Assembly (NCBI GenBank): GCA_951812925.1
Contig: OX638368.1
Coordinates: 14,125,287-14,189,286, forward strand
Origin: Calliopum simillimum
Lineage: Eukaryota > Arthropoda > Insecta > Diptera > Lauxaniidae
Length of the DNA: 64,000 bases
Direction: 5' to 3'
Below the pieces are notes generated by a model. It did not search any database. It was not told the origin of the DNA and saw only the letters and a program-made list of their open reading frames with translations. The stretch's first letter is position 1, and every line of letters begins with the position of its first letter. The position numbers were made by a program, and so were the translations under genes. Shown here in pieces: positions 1 through 12,862 of this stretch.

Positions 1-96
1 CATATCCCAAGCAAGGAAAATTTATGTAATTCTGTAAGTGAAAGATCTGAGTTTAATCTTAGTGAATTCAGTCAAGAGGTTGTTGCAGGGTATTTA

Positions 97-138
97 TGTA
101 TGTATTCTCCTTTAACTCCTAGGAGGAGCATAGGGCCA
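97..138 (-). mobile_element. Ultra-short 5'-truncated LINE insertion (RTE-like 3' end)
   Basis: A 42 bp insert lies between two perfect copies of the 14 bp sequence TTGCAGGGTATTTA (83-96 and 139-152), which is a target-site duplication. On the minus strand the insert is the last few codons and 3' tail of the LINE family also present at 9181-9332 and 43440-44190. It reads the ALCSS-stop end, then a short tail ending in CATA units. Simple-repeat 3' tails and heavy 5' truncation are typical of RTE-type LINEs; the clade is inference, the duplication is seen directly. Confidence 0.8.
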
Positions 139-152
139 TTGCAGGGTATTTA

Positions 153-3100
153 ATATTTTTTTATTTTTTTTTTTTTGTTTCTAGTTGTGTATTTTTTGCT
201 GCCGTCGTGACGGCATCATTTACTCAAATATTGTGTCTAAAGAACTATACATGAAATCCATTTGGATTCATTTTAAATCCGGTTAGTTAGTTAACAAAAA
301 AAAAAATGTTCTATCTTCTGGCTATAATGTTCAATAGCGTTCAACTGCGTTTACATAGAAGCTTATTAAATGAGTTCCTTATCCTGCCTACCTCGAGTAT
401 AAAATTTGAAGGGGATTACCGCAAGTAGTCGTTTACACACACATTTCAAACGTTTATAATAGAACACCTGCGCATATATTGGTAGCATTATACCGATTAA
501 TCAAATGAAGCTAAATATTTTAATGACATAAATAAGATAAGCATCAGAGAAAGCCACAGTCAGTTGGAGTTAATTCGTTGTCAGTGATGTCAATGTTTTG
601 ACAATTTGCGGCTGAAGATGAACATTTTTTTCGGATTTTTATTTTAATGTCAAAATAAAATATTGGAACTTAAAGCTGAAAAATATCTTTCGAACATTCT
701 TACACTTAACGACATAAACTTTCATTAAGCTTTTTCTGCTAGAAAGAATCTTTTTTTTAGCTCTGTCGTCTATGTTCATATGAATTCCAGCACATATACC
801 AAATTGCTGTGAAAACACTAAATATTTAGTATGTGGTTAACCTATCTACCTATATTACCTTCATAGTATATTGTTGTTTTTCCGCCTTTTAGCGGCAGCA
901 AATGAGTTTCAAAAAAATTCAAAAAATTTCAGCACATGCAGGAAAGAATTTACGTTATTTCTAGGTAGCATTTAACACCTTTTCAGCTATTTCACTGAAT
1001 ATTTGCTGCCACACATAGCTATTCAATGTAATAGCTACTATTTAACCATAAATGCCACACATTTCTCATCTAAGTGGAATGTGTATGAAAAAATGCATTT
1101 TACACTCTTGCGGAAATTTTGGCAGCTTACGAATATAATTGAAAAAAATTGTAACAAAACAATTAAAGCGATATTTTACGAATTTCTGCGGATCACATTA
1201 AAAATACAGAAATTAAAGTGCACAAATTGCCAAACAGAGCATAAACTCCTACAGGAGACGCTTCGATAAAAAGGCCAAATTAAAAGCAACACTCAAAAGA
1301 GAAGAAATTGCTGGTCAAAAAAACATGAACTACGAAACGGAAGTTGATAAAGCATCAATAACAGCTGTACCGCATAGCAAGTGGAGTTATAAAATTTTCC
1401 CGCAATCCAAAAAAAAATAAAAAAAAAATGAAGCTGCAATTTTCAAATAGAAAATCATCATTGTGTTGGAACAACTGCACTAACTAGGCTAAGCCTTCTA
1501 TTTCGAATGCAGCATCCGTTTCCGGTGATGCATGCAGTAGGTACAATCGACTTTGGCCTTGTTGACATTGTTCTGAATTATAAGTTATTGTCATGCAAAT
1601 AGTGATGTGCAAAATATTTTTCCAGAATAATTTTATATTTTGTAATAACCTCAAACTTTTATTTAAACTTTCAAAAAACTAAGAAAAATTTGATGCAGTT
1701 TCTTAACATATTCAAAATGTTTGACAGAAAACTTTTTTTTTTTTTCGATATGGTCTTCTATTTGCCAAAATTTTTGGTTTAACGACATTAAGCTTTAAAT
1801 TTAATTTCAAAAATTCTGTAGAATCTATCATTAAAATCGAAAATCTCAGTTTCGATGTAAAAGAAATGGTTAAGAACTAAAGATAAATTTTTAAATAACT
1901 TTGGCTCCACACAAAATTTTTTTGTCAACAGTGGCCGAGTAAAGAAAACAATGTAAGGTGACCATAAAAGATATCGATATGACATGTCGTATGAGTACTT
2001 AACCATAACAAATTCCGTTGATCTCAGCTATGTTTTCAAATTTCAAGTCTCGTTTAATGATAGAAGACAGCAAATTACAAGCTTAAATGTGTAAGCTTTA
2101 AAGTACAACAAAAATGCAAATAAGTAGTTATCTATTAGATTGGCATAAAAAGCTTGGAAAATTGGAAGAAAAATACATCGATGGCACACATCATCGTACT
2201 ATTTTCATTTCGATTTTTGGATTTCGTACATCGGTCATTGACCAAAAACTAATCAAAAAAATTTTTCCCGTGGCCGTAAATAATAAGCATAATCAAAATA
2301 ATAAATCGTCAGGAAACTGTATTTTCATTTTCCATGTACTTTTATACGCTAAATTGTAAAATATCTAGAAATATCCACGGTAAAGTCATAATACGGTAAA
2401 GCATTTTTTAAGTTTTTTATGCTCAGGGTAATGTCTGTATGTGTTAAGGACACCTTTTTGGAAAAAAAAAAAAATAATAATTTGTTTCGATCATAACTGA
2501 AGAGGGTTTTTAAACCACGATACTTGTTTGTACAATTAAAACTTATGATATGTTTTGCGTTGAAAACTATCATAAAATTTAATACAAATATTAAAGGTAA
2601 CGAGTCAGTGGATCATTTCGTTGTTTAGTTTTAATTATTGTGATCAGAAAAGGGTATTTTTTTTAATTAACCATACGATGGGCAATAGGGAATATTCGTT
2701 TTGTACACTACTGGGACTGGCGATGCCCATATGAAATTATTCAGGTCTTCTACATTTTTTTCAATTCAGACGTGTCGTTGGTAGTTGAAATTGATTATAT
2801 GTATTGTGTGAAGCTGCAATTATGATTTTGTATATGTACGAGTGCATATGTGAGTGTATGTGTGTATATTTTTGTATGTGTGATATGGGAAAAGGGTATT
2901 GGGAAGAAAGAAAAGATATTTTTTATGATACAGAAAAATGTTTAACTCTCTTATTTAAGTTTATTAGTGTTCGACCATAGCACTTACTAGCCTTTGGATC
3001 TGGACAGGTTTTATCGAAAAGGCACATTTGGCCCACTTTCGACTTTTGACCAAAATAAGTCGAAGGCTTGGCTACATACACACAATCGGTTGTATTTAAT

Positions 3101-6100
3101 TTAATCCAACGTAGGCTTAAATTGTATATTGTGCAATGTTACGAGTATACAGAGACTTAGAAGTAGAGTCTTTGAAGTAAAGCAGAAGAAGAATGACCAA
3201 ATTGCGATTGAAGTAATGTCTGAAACAAGAGTGAATAGAGAAAGTAATAAGTAATCGATTACAGTACTTAAATTCAAGTGCTGCCATATCTAACGAGTAA
3301 AGCACTATATTCGGTTGATTTTTTATGCCACAACTGCAGTTTATATCACGCTGTGCATTCTTTGAGGAAGTTCAAATATTTTTTTTTTATTTCATATTTG
3401 TCCTCTTCATTTACAGCGCAGTTGAAAAATTGAAGGATGTCGCTCTCTTGATGGCAACAATGGGAACTCATTTGTACATTTGTTCTTTATATACTACGTA
3501 CGTTTGGCATATGGATACTCAAGCTGTGTAGTAAATTTAGCAGGTGGTGCTTTGCAATTTTACAAATGTCAAGTGTCAAGTGGAACTCATAAAATATTTA
3601 GTGAAACAAAATGGTGTAAAAATTGTGCAAATGTTCAAAAATAACTGGTAAAAATTGTTTAAAAATTAATGAACAAACTGAGATTTTGTACTGCAATTAT
3701 ACAAGATAAGGCTATGTTACTTATACGACATATTGTGCTGATTTGTATAAAAGTTATTTATGGCTTATTTTCCAGCAGCCATTAATTAAAACTGATAATT
3801 TTCATGCGGCAGAAAATGAGCACTAAAATGGCGCTACTTAACAGAGTTTTCATTATATCACATTTGAGTTCTTAAGATGTTAATGGGTCAAGTAAAAAAA
3901 TTAATGTATCTGCTAGATGTATTTTAATGAAAAGCTAATTGTTTTTACTGAAAATACTAAAAGCAAATATGGCATATTATTTTAATGCAACACGGGCAAT
4001 ATTAGCACTAGAAAGATTTTGTAATTATTGGCAACTGTGCAAAAGTATGATACAAAATTTATGGAAAATCATTATGCTAAAATCCTGCCACAGCTGCTGA
4101 AAGTAGAAATTGACAAGAACCAAATCAGTGCCAGTCTGTTGACAACAATGATGGCGATAGCTGCCTGACCACAAGCCCAAATGGCGACCAGAGTTGAGTT
4201 GATGTTACGTTACACATTACTGGCTATTTACATGCAAGCTATGACTGATGCTTGCGGCACTTGAACGTAAGTACTTAAAAACAACTGCCAGAAGGGCAAC
4301 AGCGCATGCCTATGTCAGTAAATATTTTAGTTTTGTAGAGCAACAATTACAATGTGCTTGCTTAAATCCAAAAAGAGAAAAAAATCCATCGACTACACGC
4401 TATACCCAAATTGAATTTAACTAGCGTGCCTGATGTTGCAACTCTTGTTGCAAAGTGGTACATACAACTGCGGTGCACCACTGTAATTATTGTCTTTGCA
4501 TGCAATGCGTACATAACTGGAAATTGGTCATTGAATTCAACATGTATTTGGTGGAAAGTGTGCTACCAGTTATGTAAGAATGAAGCTTAAAACACGCGGC
4601 AATATAAGGAAATTTGTGCTCTAAGTGTAACATTATGAAAATTAGAAAAATTTTTAGTAAGAAAAGTAAAATTGCTTACTATATGAATTAAAGCTTTCAT
4701 ATTCTAGCTACGATACATCAAATTATATCAAAATTAAAGCCTTGTCTTAAGTTGTTAGTTAGTTAATTGATATTTATTTGTTTGAGTGGTGGCCGTCGCT
4801 TCAAAATTTTAAAACAAAAAGTTTGAGTTCATTTAATACAACATGACTAAACATTTTGGAGAAGATAAAATTATGGATATTTTATGACCTTTTTGATGTT
4901 TAATTCTAAATATGACAAGCTGCAGGTTCTGCTGCTTAACATTTTATTCAAATTTACTTAGGACTAGCTCACTCGTGCTCGTTTCAAAAATTCTGTTGTA
5001 AACTCTTGTTTATTTTTTCTCAAAACAGTTCTTTACACAAATTTTTTTTCTTTCATTCTTAGATGAACTTACTGAACTTTTTTGTTTTTATGTAGTCAAA
5101 ATATACTTAATACTTGACACATCAAAGGTACATCTATGCATTTTTGGTATTTTGTCACTGAACATGGCTGTCAATTCTTGACATATTTTTACAATGATGG
5201 CGTTTGTCTGATGCTTATTCTCTCGACATCATGACCTTGTAACCTTTCACTTTTTTCCTATTTTCTTCAAAATAAAACTAAACAAAAGTAATGTGTCTGT
5301 ATAAAACATTTTCGAAACAAAATATGGTAAAAGTTCAAAGATTGACATCACAGACAGATAACATGCATTGTTTTTAAAAAAAAAAATATCATAACTTGAA
5401 GGTTAAATATTTTAGAAATATTTTGGAGCTATTTTGCCAGCTGACAAAACAAGAACTTGAGCACCATCTTTTATCGTCAATATTTAACTTATCAAATATT
5501 TGTTTTATTGTCAAAACTTAATGCATTTAAGTTAACTATTGAGCAAATTAAAACTCATTCGTGTTGCTGTCAAAACTGAACTTAAAATATTTTTATTGAT
5601 TATTTCTTTTTATATTATAAAAGTGCTTAGTCTACTTTTACAATTTCAGCTTAATTTTAATAAATGTAAAACATGCTGACTTATTTCCTATTGCTTAATT
5701 TTAAAATAAAAGAATAAAGATAGCCTAAACAACTCTTCGGGTTAATGAATTTAATTTAGGGTTATTGAATTATGGTTTTGTTATTGTGCAATAAGCAGTC
5801 TGTTGTTGTTAGTGTTGTGTGTACTCTTATTCGCTATGTGCTAACTTTTATGCCTTCGAAAAATCACTTTAGTCATTTAAAGACAACATTTAACAAACTA
5901 TCAGTAATGCAAAATTATTAGCACCGATGAAACTTTAAATCTATGTAATTAAACAAAATGATTGTAGGCTAAGTGTTTTAAACAAATTGAGTTTTTGATT
6001 GAAGGCCGCTCATAAACTCATGCTTTTTAACTGTTTTTTTCAAAAATTCAACAGGTCGTATGAGTAATATTATGATATGATTTTTAAAAACTACATTTAA

Positions 6101-6619
6101 ATCAGCAAAGATAACTTTTTCATCCGTTTAAAACAAAATCTGTGGAAAAGCCATGTCAAAAAAGACAGCATTTGACCTTAAAATAAGACTCTGACATACA
6201 TATAAGTAATTAGATATTATTAAAAATTACCAACTTTTTTGCATATTTTGAGCAAACTCCATTAGAGCACAATTATGAGATTTTGTTTGAAATTCCAGAA
6301 AATGTTGTCTTACAGAGAAGTAGAGGCATCCAGGTTTTGACAATTTCAAGTTGCTAACAAAAAGCCTTCACATTAAAGTTAACGAGATTCTAGGTCCTAT
6401 TTAAGGAAACAAATGGATTCAAACATATTTTAGGGTGCTCGCCGGAATGCAAATAGAACTATTGACATGATGGAGAATTTTTTTCGGAAGGTTAATTTTC
6501 CGATTTTCAATTTTATAGGACTTACACTAAAAATCATATGGGTAGGTATTGCCATAGAAAATTAATCCGTTAGTCAAAAAATTAAATCACCATATGACCG
6601 AAACTATCTAAAGTACATG
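153..6619. other. AT-rich stretch without a recognisable gene
   Basis: All open frames here are short (under 90 codons), low in complexity and unlike any family I recognise. There are many A/T homopolymer runs and a GTGTGTAT-rich patch near 2830-2880. Three copies of the dispersed CATACGACATG-type motif occur (1981-2004, 3716-3733, 6052-6070). I see no splice-framed coding exon and no RNA gene. Confidence 0.6.
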
Positions 6620-6639
6620 AATGAGATCTGGTATGCAAA

Positions 6640-6835
6640 AAGTCAGCATTTTTGTGATTTTGACCTTGAAGATGAAATTTTTTCGATTTTATGTGCACTC
6701 AATTTTTGTTGACAGTGATAAGAGCTACAACTTTGCTTCAGAAAAAAAAAAACAAAATTCCGAACGGTTTGCAAAATATGAGCCTGAGAAAATGATTATT
6801 TTTCCGAAAAAATCACATTTTGCCAAAAAATGTGT
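6640..6835. repeat. Remnant related to the terminal repeat of the 12.4-16.2 kb transposon
   Basis: The segment follows the right terminal inverted repeat of the 12371-16194 element (about 15910-16060) in the same orientation. It has a stretch about a fast-read GATTTTGA, then AAGAGCTACAACTTTG, then CGAACGGTTTGCAA, then ATGAGCCTGAGAAAATGAT. Similarity fades after about 6835. A 74-codon open frame covers it, but the match to a non-coding terminal repeat makes that frame accidental. This is either an old diverged copy or a non-autonomous relative. Confidence 0.6.
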
Positions 6836-7072
6836 CGACACCTAAAAAAAAAATTCCACGTGTAGGTGCAAAACGGGAGAATAGGTATCTCATATTTTTT
6901 GGTGGGGAAGATAGTAGAAATCGGTTATATTTTTATCTGTTGCACTGTGTAATCTATCAGTTATGTGTATAAGCAATAAGTTATTTCAAGACAAATGCTC
7001 TCTGAGGACTAAGTGAATTCCAAATATTCAATAAAACCAACAGGTACGAGTTATAAAAAAAAAACAATAATA

Positions 7073-7369
7073 CCGTAAGCAGGGGTGACTTTGATACAAA
7101 AAAAACAGAATTTTCTAGTTAATAAGTAGCAATTTTCTGAGCATTAAAAAATGCGACATAAGACAACTCTTAGAAAATGCAACAATATATATGAAAGTTC
7201 ACGCTCAAATCATATATTGAATACAGACCCTAAAAGCCATTACTTCAAGAATACTGACTGACCCAATACAAATGGATAACTAGTCTTTGAGATGATAGTA
7301 TTACGATTTTTATTTTTTTTTTTGTCGGTTAAAGTCACCCCCGAATGTTAAAGTCACCCCTGCTTACGG
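7073..7369. mobile_element. 297 bp MITE with TA target duplication
   Basis: Terminal inverted repeats CCGTAAGCAGGGGTGACTTT (left) and their complement (right) bound an AT-rich 297 bp core, and TA lies on both sides (7071-7072 and 7370-7371). A second AAAGTCACCCC unit sits just inside the right end. There is no coding capacity. TA-flanked short elements are usually mobilised by Tc1/mariner-superfamily transposases; that assignment is inference. Confidence 0.75.
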
Positions 7370-9180
7370 TAACAACAATACGTTTATGCCATAACAATCT
7401 GCTAAGTAACCACAAATGTTGGAGTTTCTGCATCAACGCGCATTGCACTGCAATTATTGCAGCAATAATAACCAATGCTGAAAGCAATACTTTACTAAAT
7501 ACAAATTTACAACAAAATTTAATCTAAGCACATCAGTTTTACGTAGCAGCATGTTGTAAAAGTGACTTTTTGGTTTATTTGTGGTTATTTGCTTGTGCAT
7601 TCATTTGTATCTTATGGTTTCTAAATCAATGAGTTTTAATATTTAATACTTTATACTTCAATGAATAATTTTTCATTTGTTTTGTACATTAAAATCTAAA
7701 ACTATCTTATTTGCTAAACAGGCAAATGTTTTTGAATTACAGAATAAATAAACTTGACATACAAGTAACATTAAAAAGCATTAGGACAAAAATTAGAATT
7801 GTTATTTATATTAATTTTTAAGTAAGAAACTGCTCAAAAAAACTTAATTTTTATTCTATTTAATCTTATTTTTTGTTCTTCGTATTCCTTTATATTTCCA
7901 TGAGTGTCCTTGTTATTATTACAAAATAATATCTAATGATGTCCTTCAAATTATTACCTCTAGCAATAACAACTCTTTTGACGTTTGCAAAACAGAACAA
8001 CAGTAGTGCTTCATTAGCCAATGCCTTTGCGTTAGTTGTTCATATCACTGGCGCACATTGGGAGATTGTGGCCATAAATAGGTAAAATTTGAAAGTGCTA
8101 TGGATTTAAAAAATTTTTACGCGAATCGTCAGATAATACTTAGGGACGGAAAAAAAACTATAAAAGTTTAAAATTTTGTTTTGGCTTAACAACGCAGTGA
8201 GCCCAAAGTTGGACTTTAAACAGAAAAAATGCTCTACGGAACTTTTAAAATTAGGAACTGCTGGATAAACGCTCTAGTTAATTTGTTTTAAGCCCGATTC
8301 ACTAATGTAGCATATCGTTAGAAAGTATATTGTTTCTTCTTTGTTAAAAATATATTTTTTTTTTTGCCGATTGTATATGAATTTTAGTGATTTTTCAAAT
8401 CTTTAAAAAAAAATGGTAAAAATATAAAAATTGCAAACTTTGACATTAAAAAAAAAAATACATTTTCTGATTTTCATTATTTTTCAATATAATATGTGGC
8501 CAAGTATGCTTAATCGAAATGCAAAGTCCCTAATGCTTTTTTTGAGAACTTTTTTTTCTATGAATTTTTTCCCGTAGCAGTTTTTCAGAAAAAAAAAAAT
8601 ATTTTTATTTCTTTACATTCTGCAGCGTTTTACAATATATTTATCAATTTTAACCTTACAGTCTTCTTAAATTCCAAAAAAAAAAAATTTAGAGAAGGGT
8701 GATATGTAAGGGGTATATTTCCTCCTTTTAATCCCCCTTGGGACTCACCTTTCTTAAAATAAGCCAAGAGCATATTGAATTTAGTAATAAATGATAATTT
8801 CTATCACAAATCGTACAAAAATTCCGACTCAATGCTTCAATTATAAACTAAATTTTTTATTTGTTTTTGGTAACCTTTGTTTGTTTGGTAGGTCATATAA
8901 AATCAAATTGACATTCAGTCAACATCGTTATAATATTGGTTGTGGTGCTGATGGCTAACGTACGCATCTATCAAACAATGCATTGCAATCCACACGAAAG
9001 GTTTCCCAGTCAAATTTTTAGAAATAGTAAAAACAATAATGTTTTTTTTTTCTAATGCATAATGGTTTTTAAAAAAAAAAAAAATTGTTAATTTTTAATA
9101 TGGTACAGTAGAAAATGAAATTAAAAAAAGCCAAAACCGAAGAATTTCTATGACTATGTTTTTTTTACCTGTGCATTTTG
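7370..9180. other. AT-rich stretch, no gene; half of an old local duplication
   Basis: No convincing coding region. The block at about 8851-8975 (GGTCAT, then TTCAGTCAAC, then TGTGGTGCT, then ACGCATCTATCA) recurs in diverged form at about 9441-9562 in the same orientation. Neighbouring AAGTATGCTTAA-type sequence is also repeated (about 8500 and 9425). This suggests an old direct duplication of several hundred bases, into one copy of which the LINE at 9181 later inserted. Confidence 0.5.
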
Positions 9181-9332
9181 TATGTATGTATGTATGTATT
9201 CTCCTTTAACTCCTAGGAGGAGCATAGGGCCAATATGAAATCTCTCCATTTGTCACGATCCCTTGCGATGACTTTGATCTCTTGCCACGATTTTCCCGAT
9301 TCTTGGATTTCCTTTTCCAACGACCTTTTCCA
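9181..9332 (-). mobile_element. 5'-truncated LINE insertion carrying the RT protein C-terminus
   Basis: A 152 bp insert is flanked by the 10 bp duplication GTGCATTTTG (9171-9180 and 9333-9342). Read on the minus strand it encodes the last 39 or so residues of a LINE polyprotein, with DRDKWRDFILALCSS then a TAG stop, followed by a short 3' untranslated region and a tail of CATA repeats. The same C-terminus and tail occur at 44150-44190 and 97-138, so the three are one family. A microsatellite-like tail and short duplication fit the RTE clade. The reverse transcriptase itself is absent. Confidence 0.85.
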
Positions 9333-9640
9333 GTGCATTTTGCCTAATGTAAATCATTATCTGTTCAAAACAACAAAATTAAAAAAAATGCATTTCTGGA
9401 TTAACGTAATTTTTTTTAAATATGTAGGTGAGTATGCTTAAACGAATTTTTTTTTGTAAACTTTGTCGTTTGATAATTTGGTAAAAGGTCATTCAATAAC
9501 AAATTGATTTTCAGTCAACTTCGGATTGATGTTGCTTGTGGTGCTAACGCACGCATCTATCACTACCACACTGGAGGTTCTCCTGGTTTAAATCTGCACC
9601 CAAGCTTGATTTGATCGCCAATTTAAGCCAAAAGAATTGC

Positions 9641-10110
9641 AATGAAAAAGTTTCTAGTGCGGACCATTTTTTCTGATAGTTTTAAGAAAATAATGAATAA
9701 AATGTTTAAAGGGCGTGACAACGCCTACTGTTTTAGTGGACATTATTTGTCATAATATCTTTAACATATTTGCTAAACATCATCAATCTGCATTAAAGAT
9801 TTTCGGAGATATTGATAAGTTAATTTTTTTTTTTGGTAGGTGCGGCACTGCCCATTTTTCTAGTGCGGATTATTTGTTCTGATGGTCTTTTCATATGTAC
9901 CAAATAATATCTATCTTCGCCAAATATTTTCAGATATATGATGAATTTTTTTTTGAAGGCGTGGTACCGCCCATTTCTCCGGTGAACATTATTTGTCCTG
10001 ATGATTGTTACACATTTACCAAATCTCATTTATCTGCGTCAAAGAGTTTCGGTGATATGATTAGTAAATTTTTTGGGGGGCGTGGCACCGCCCAATTTTT
10101 TAGTATATAG
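9641..10110. repeat. Tandem repeat of about 125-130 bp with a GGCGTGGCACCGCCC box
   Basis: Three to four diverged units follow each other. Each has a G-rich inverted box (GGGCGTGACAACGCC, GGTGCGGCACTGCCC, GGCGTGGTACCGCCC, GGCGTGGCACCGCCC), then an AGTGCGGATTATTTGT-like line, then a CATATGTACCAAATAAT-like line, then an AAAGATTTTCGGAGATAT-like line. Open frames here repeat because the unit repeats, not because they are genes. Sequence to about 10530, ending near TACCCTACACA, looks like the rest of the same element. Confidence 0.7.
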
Positions 10111-10951
10111 CTTAGCTTTTTTTGTATTAGCATAATATAAAAACTTCTTTAAAATCGGTTACTTAGTTTCCGAGTTAATAAGGGACGAATACACAAACAA
10201 ACAAAATCTAGTTTTTACAAAGTAGATTTTCATTTATTCCTCATAACTTCAAAACTATAAAAGATAGCGCAAAATTTTTAACATTTTTGAAATTAGCGGG
10301 GTCAAGTTATTGAAAATTGATACCCATTTTGAAAAAAATTTCGGACCACGCTCCAACTTTGTATGGGAGGTAGGCGTGTCCGTCGGCGGATTTTGTTCAT
10401 ATTCACAGATTTTTATTATTTTAACGTAAAAAACATCTGTACCAAATTTCAATAGCCTAGCTCTATTATTACTATATATGACCGCCGTTCCATACAAACC
10501 CTCCCATTGTGTGGCGGTGTCTTTTTACCCTACACAGCTGCTGATTTTTTGCAAAAACTTGCGCTTTAATTTGCTTTTCCTGTTCAAAGATGGCGCCATA
10601 GGCAACAAACCAGAGCACTAGCTAAAACAACTTATTTCCAAAAAAACAAAATCAAAACATAGACAGGAAAATACACAATTACACAAAAGAAGAAATAGAG
10701 AAATCAAAAATACAACAAATAGTTACACATTGAGAAAAACAATAAAATAAATCAAAGGCAAAAAAAAAAAAAAACAAGTAAAGCACAACAAACACTGCTT
10801 CATTATGCAAAATATACATATAATGATATTACATCAAAATGCGGAAGTCTTGACTTTTGTCTCCAATTTTTATACTTCACGTCGCATTTTGATCTCCTTC
10901 TATTCTGAGAATTCTTTTGGTTCCTTTAATGGCATCTCTAAATTAAATATA
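10111..10951. other. Repeat-derived DNA between the GC-box array and the Tigger nest
   Basis: No gene. The section to about 10530 has the style of insect non-autonomous elements (CGGTTACTTAGTTTCCGAGTTAATAAGG broken by runs of A; GGAGGTAGGCGTG; CCGCCGTTCCATACAAACCC) and ends near TACCCTACAC, a string that also bounds the element at 11484. The remainder to 10950 is A-rich. Confidence 0.45.
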
Positions 10952-11483
10952 CAGTATATCCCGCTTAATTGACCCCCTTTTAATTGACTTCCCCGGATAA
11001 TTGAACAAAAAAATCCTAGTGAAACTATCCTCATTAGAAAAGGCACTCAAATCCCTTGTTAATTGATCCCCGCTTAATTGATTTCCCCGGTTAATTGATA
11101 GGAAGAAAATGGTTTCCAAATGGAAAATGCTTGTAAAATACCCCTTTTAAAAGATCAACAATATTAAAAGAAACAAAAATTTTACTGATGGAAAAATCTG
11201 AACAGTTTTAAATACAGCTCAATAAAGATTTCAATTCTACTCCAAACTAGCTAGTGCAAAGGCAAAACTGTTAAGATATCGTGTTTTGTAAAGTTCGTGG
11301 AAAAAAATCGTCAGAAAACGCAAAAGGTGCAAATGATTTCAATAACTTAGTTCTTCCCGGATTATTAAGGGGTTTTGATCAAGCTATAATTTTTGACGCC
11401 TACGAAAGTGGATTGTGCTTTACTTACTATGTCCGAAAGAGGTGATGGCCTGAAATAGTCAAAATCACGTCTGTTGCTTTTTA

Positions 11484-12106
11484 TACCCTACACCCAGGGT
11501 ATATTCACTTTGTCCTTCCGTTTGTAACGCAGAGAAGGAGGCGTGGCAGATATAGAAAAGTATATACATTCTTGATCAGCGTCACCTCCTGTCTGGCTGG
11601 CTGGGTGGCTGGCTGGGTGGCTGGCTGGCTGGCAAGATAATGAAATTTTGTACACTGCCTCCGTCGTCAAAGTTAACTCGGGGAATTGAAAATGAGCGAA
11701 ATCGGTCGACGGCCACGCCTACCGCCCATACAAAAAATATATTCAAAATGCAATTTTAGCAGTATTTTTCACGACAATGCAACCAAAATACGCACAAACA
11801 CTAAGAATTGTAAACGCAAGCTTTAAAAAAAACTGAACGAATTCGGACAAGAGGGTGTGGCACCTCTCATATAAGCAAAAGTTTCAAAAGGCTATAATGA
11901 AAGAGCTTTTTGAGATAATCCAACCAAACTTCACTCAAACACTTAAGACTATAAATGCACGCTCTAAGCTAAAACTAGACGAACTCGGACAAGAGGGCGT
12001 GGCACCTCCTATATAAGCAAAAGCTGAAAACGTTTTTCAATCAGACACTAAAAACTATAAATTCAAGCTCTGCAAAATTTCAAAAATACTGCAGTGTAGG
12101 GTATTT
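11484..12106. mobile_element. Short inverted-repeat element with a CTGG-rich microsatellite
   Basis: Starts ATACCCTACACCC and ends GTGTAGGGTAT, short inverted ends enclosing about 620 bp. Inside are a TATACATTCTTGATCAGCG line and a (CTGGCTGG)n-type microsatellite near 11590-11635. A direct repeat (GGACAAGAGGGCGTGGCACCTCC near 11990, with a close copy near 11845) is also present. This pattern is common in dipteran genomes. It lies in the outer Tigger-like element. The 60-codon minus frame over the microsatellite is spurious. Confidence 0.6.
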
Positions 12107-12370
12107 AATGTTTGACCAGGCCAACTTTTACACCCTTACTAGTTTTATTTCTAATGCCTCTGGAAATTATAAAAAAATTTAAAAATTTGACCCCGAATAA
12201 CTTTTTATTACACAATTACAAAATTGTCCCAATATTTTCTTAAAGAAGTTACCGTTAGCGAAATATTTGCAAATAAAGCTGATTTTCGCAATCTTTTCAG
12301 GCCGGTCATGTGCCTAGGCATCCGTTTCAGCACGGCAGACGGAGTAAACATACACAGTGCAACACGAAAA

Positions 12371-12862
12371 AAAATAACCATATACGGACACCACTACGTG
12401 ATAAAAGACTAAAAAAAAAAGACCCGTGTCTCCCAATTTTTCCCAAAGTCCTCCACTTTTTTTTTATGGGCCGCCAAAGATTTGGGGCCTCGGTATCATT
12501 TTCGTAAAAATGTGATCATTTTCTCAGGCTCATATCTTGCAAACCGTTCAGAATTTCGATTTACTCTCTGAGACAAAGTTGTAGCTCTTGTCATAAAGAA
12601 CAAAATCAAAAATACTTCAGCTTCCAGATCAAAATCGCAAAAAACTTTAAAAAATTCGATTTGTTTTTACCTTTTTTCCCGTGTTCAGGTCCATAGGTAG
12701 CAAACCGTTCAAAATTCAAGGAAACAATCAACTACAAAAATTTACCTAAGATCTCAATAAACAAATTTTTAGAACATATAAACTTCCTAGAGATGATTCT
12801 TAACACTGTTTAGGTAGCACCCAAAAGTGAAAAATTTGCCGAAAATTTTTTAATCTCACTTT
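12371..12862. repeat. Left terminal inverted repeat of the 12.4-16.2 kb transposon
   Basis: Complementary to about 15690-16194. Recognisable blocks are ACGGACACCACTACGTGATA, TTTGGGGCCTCGGTATCATT, CATATCTTGCAAACCGTTCA and GTTTAGGTAGCACCCAAAAG. Short open frames over it are accidental. Confidence 0.8.

Noticed and set aside
1003..1269. 88-codon plus-strand frame as a gene
   Set aside because: No ATG at the start, no recognised motif and A/T-driven composition.
11488..11670. 60-codon frame with repeated PASHPAS residues
   Set aside because: It is the antisense reading of a CTGG-type microsatellite in a non-coding element.
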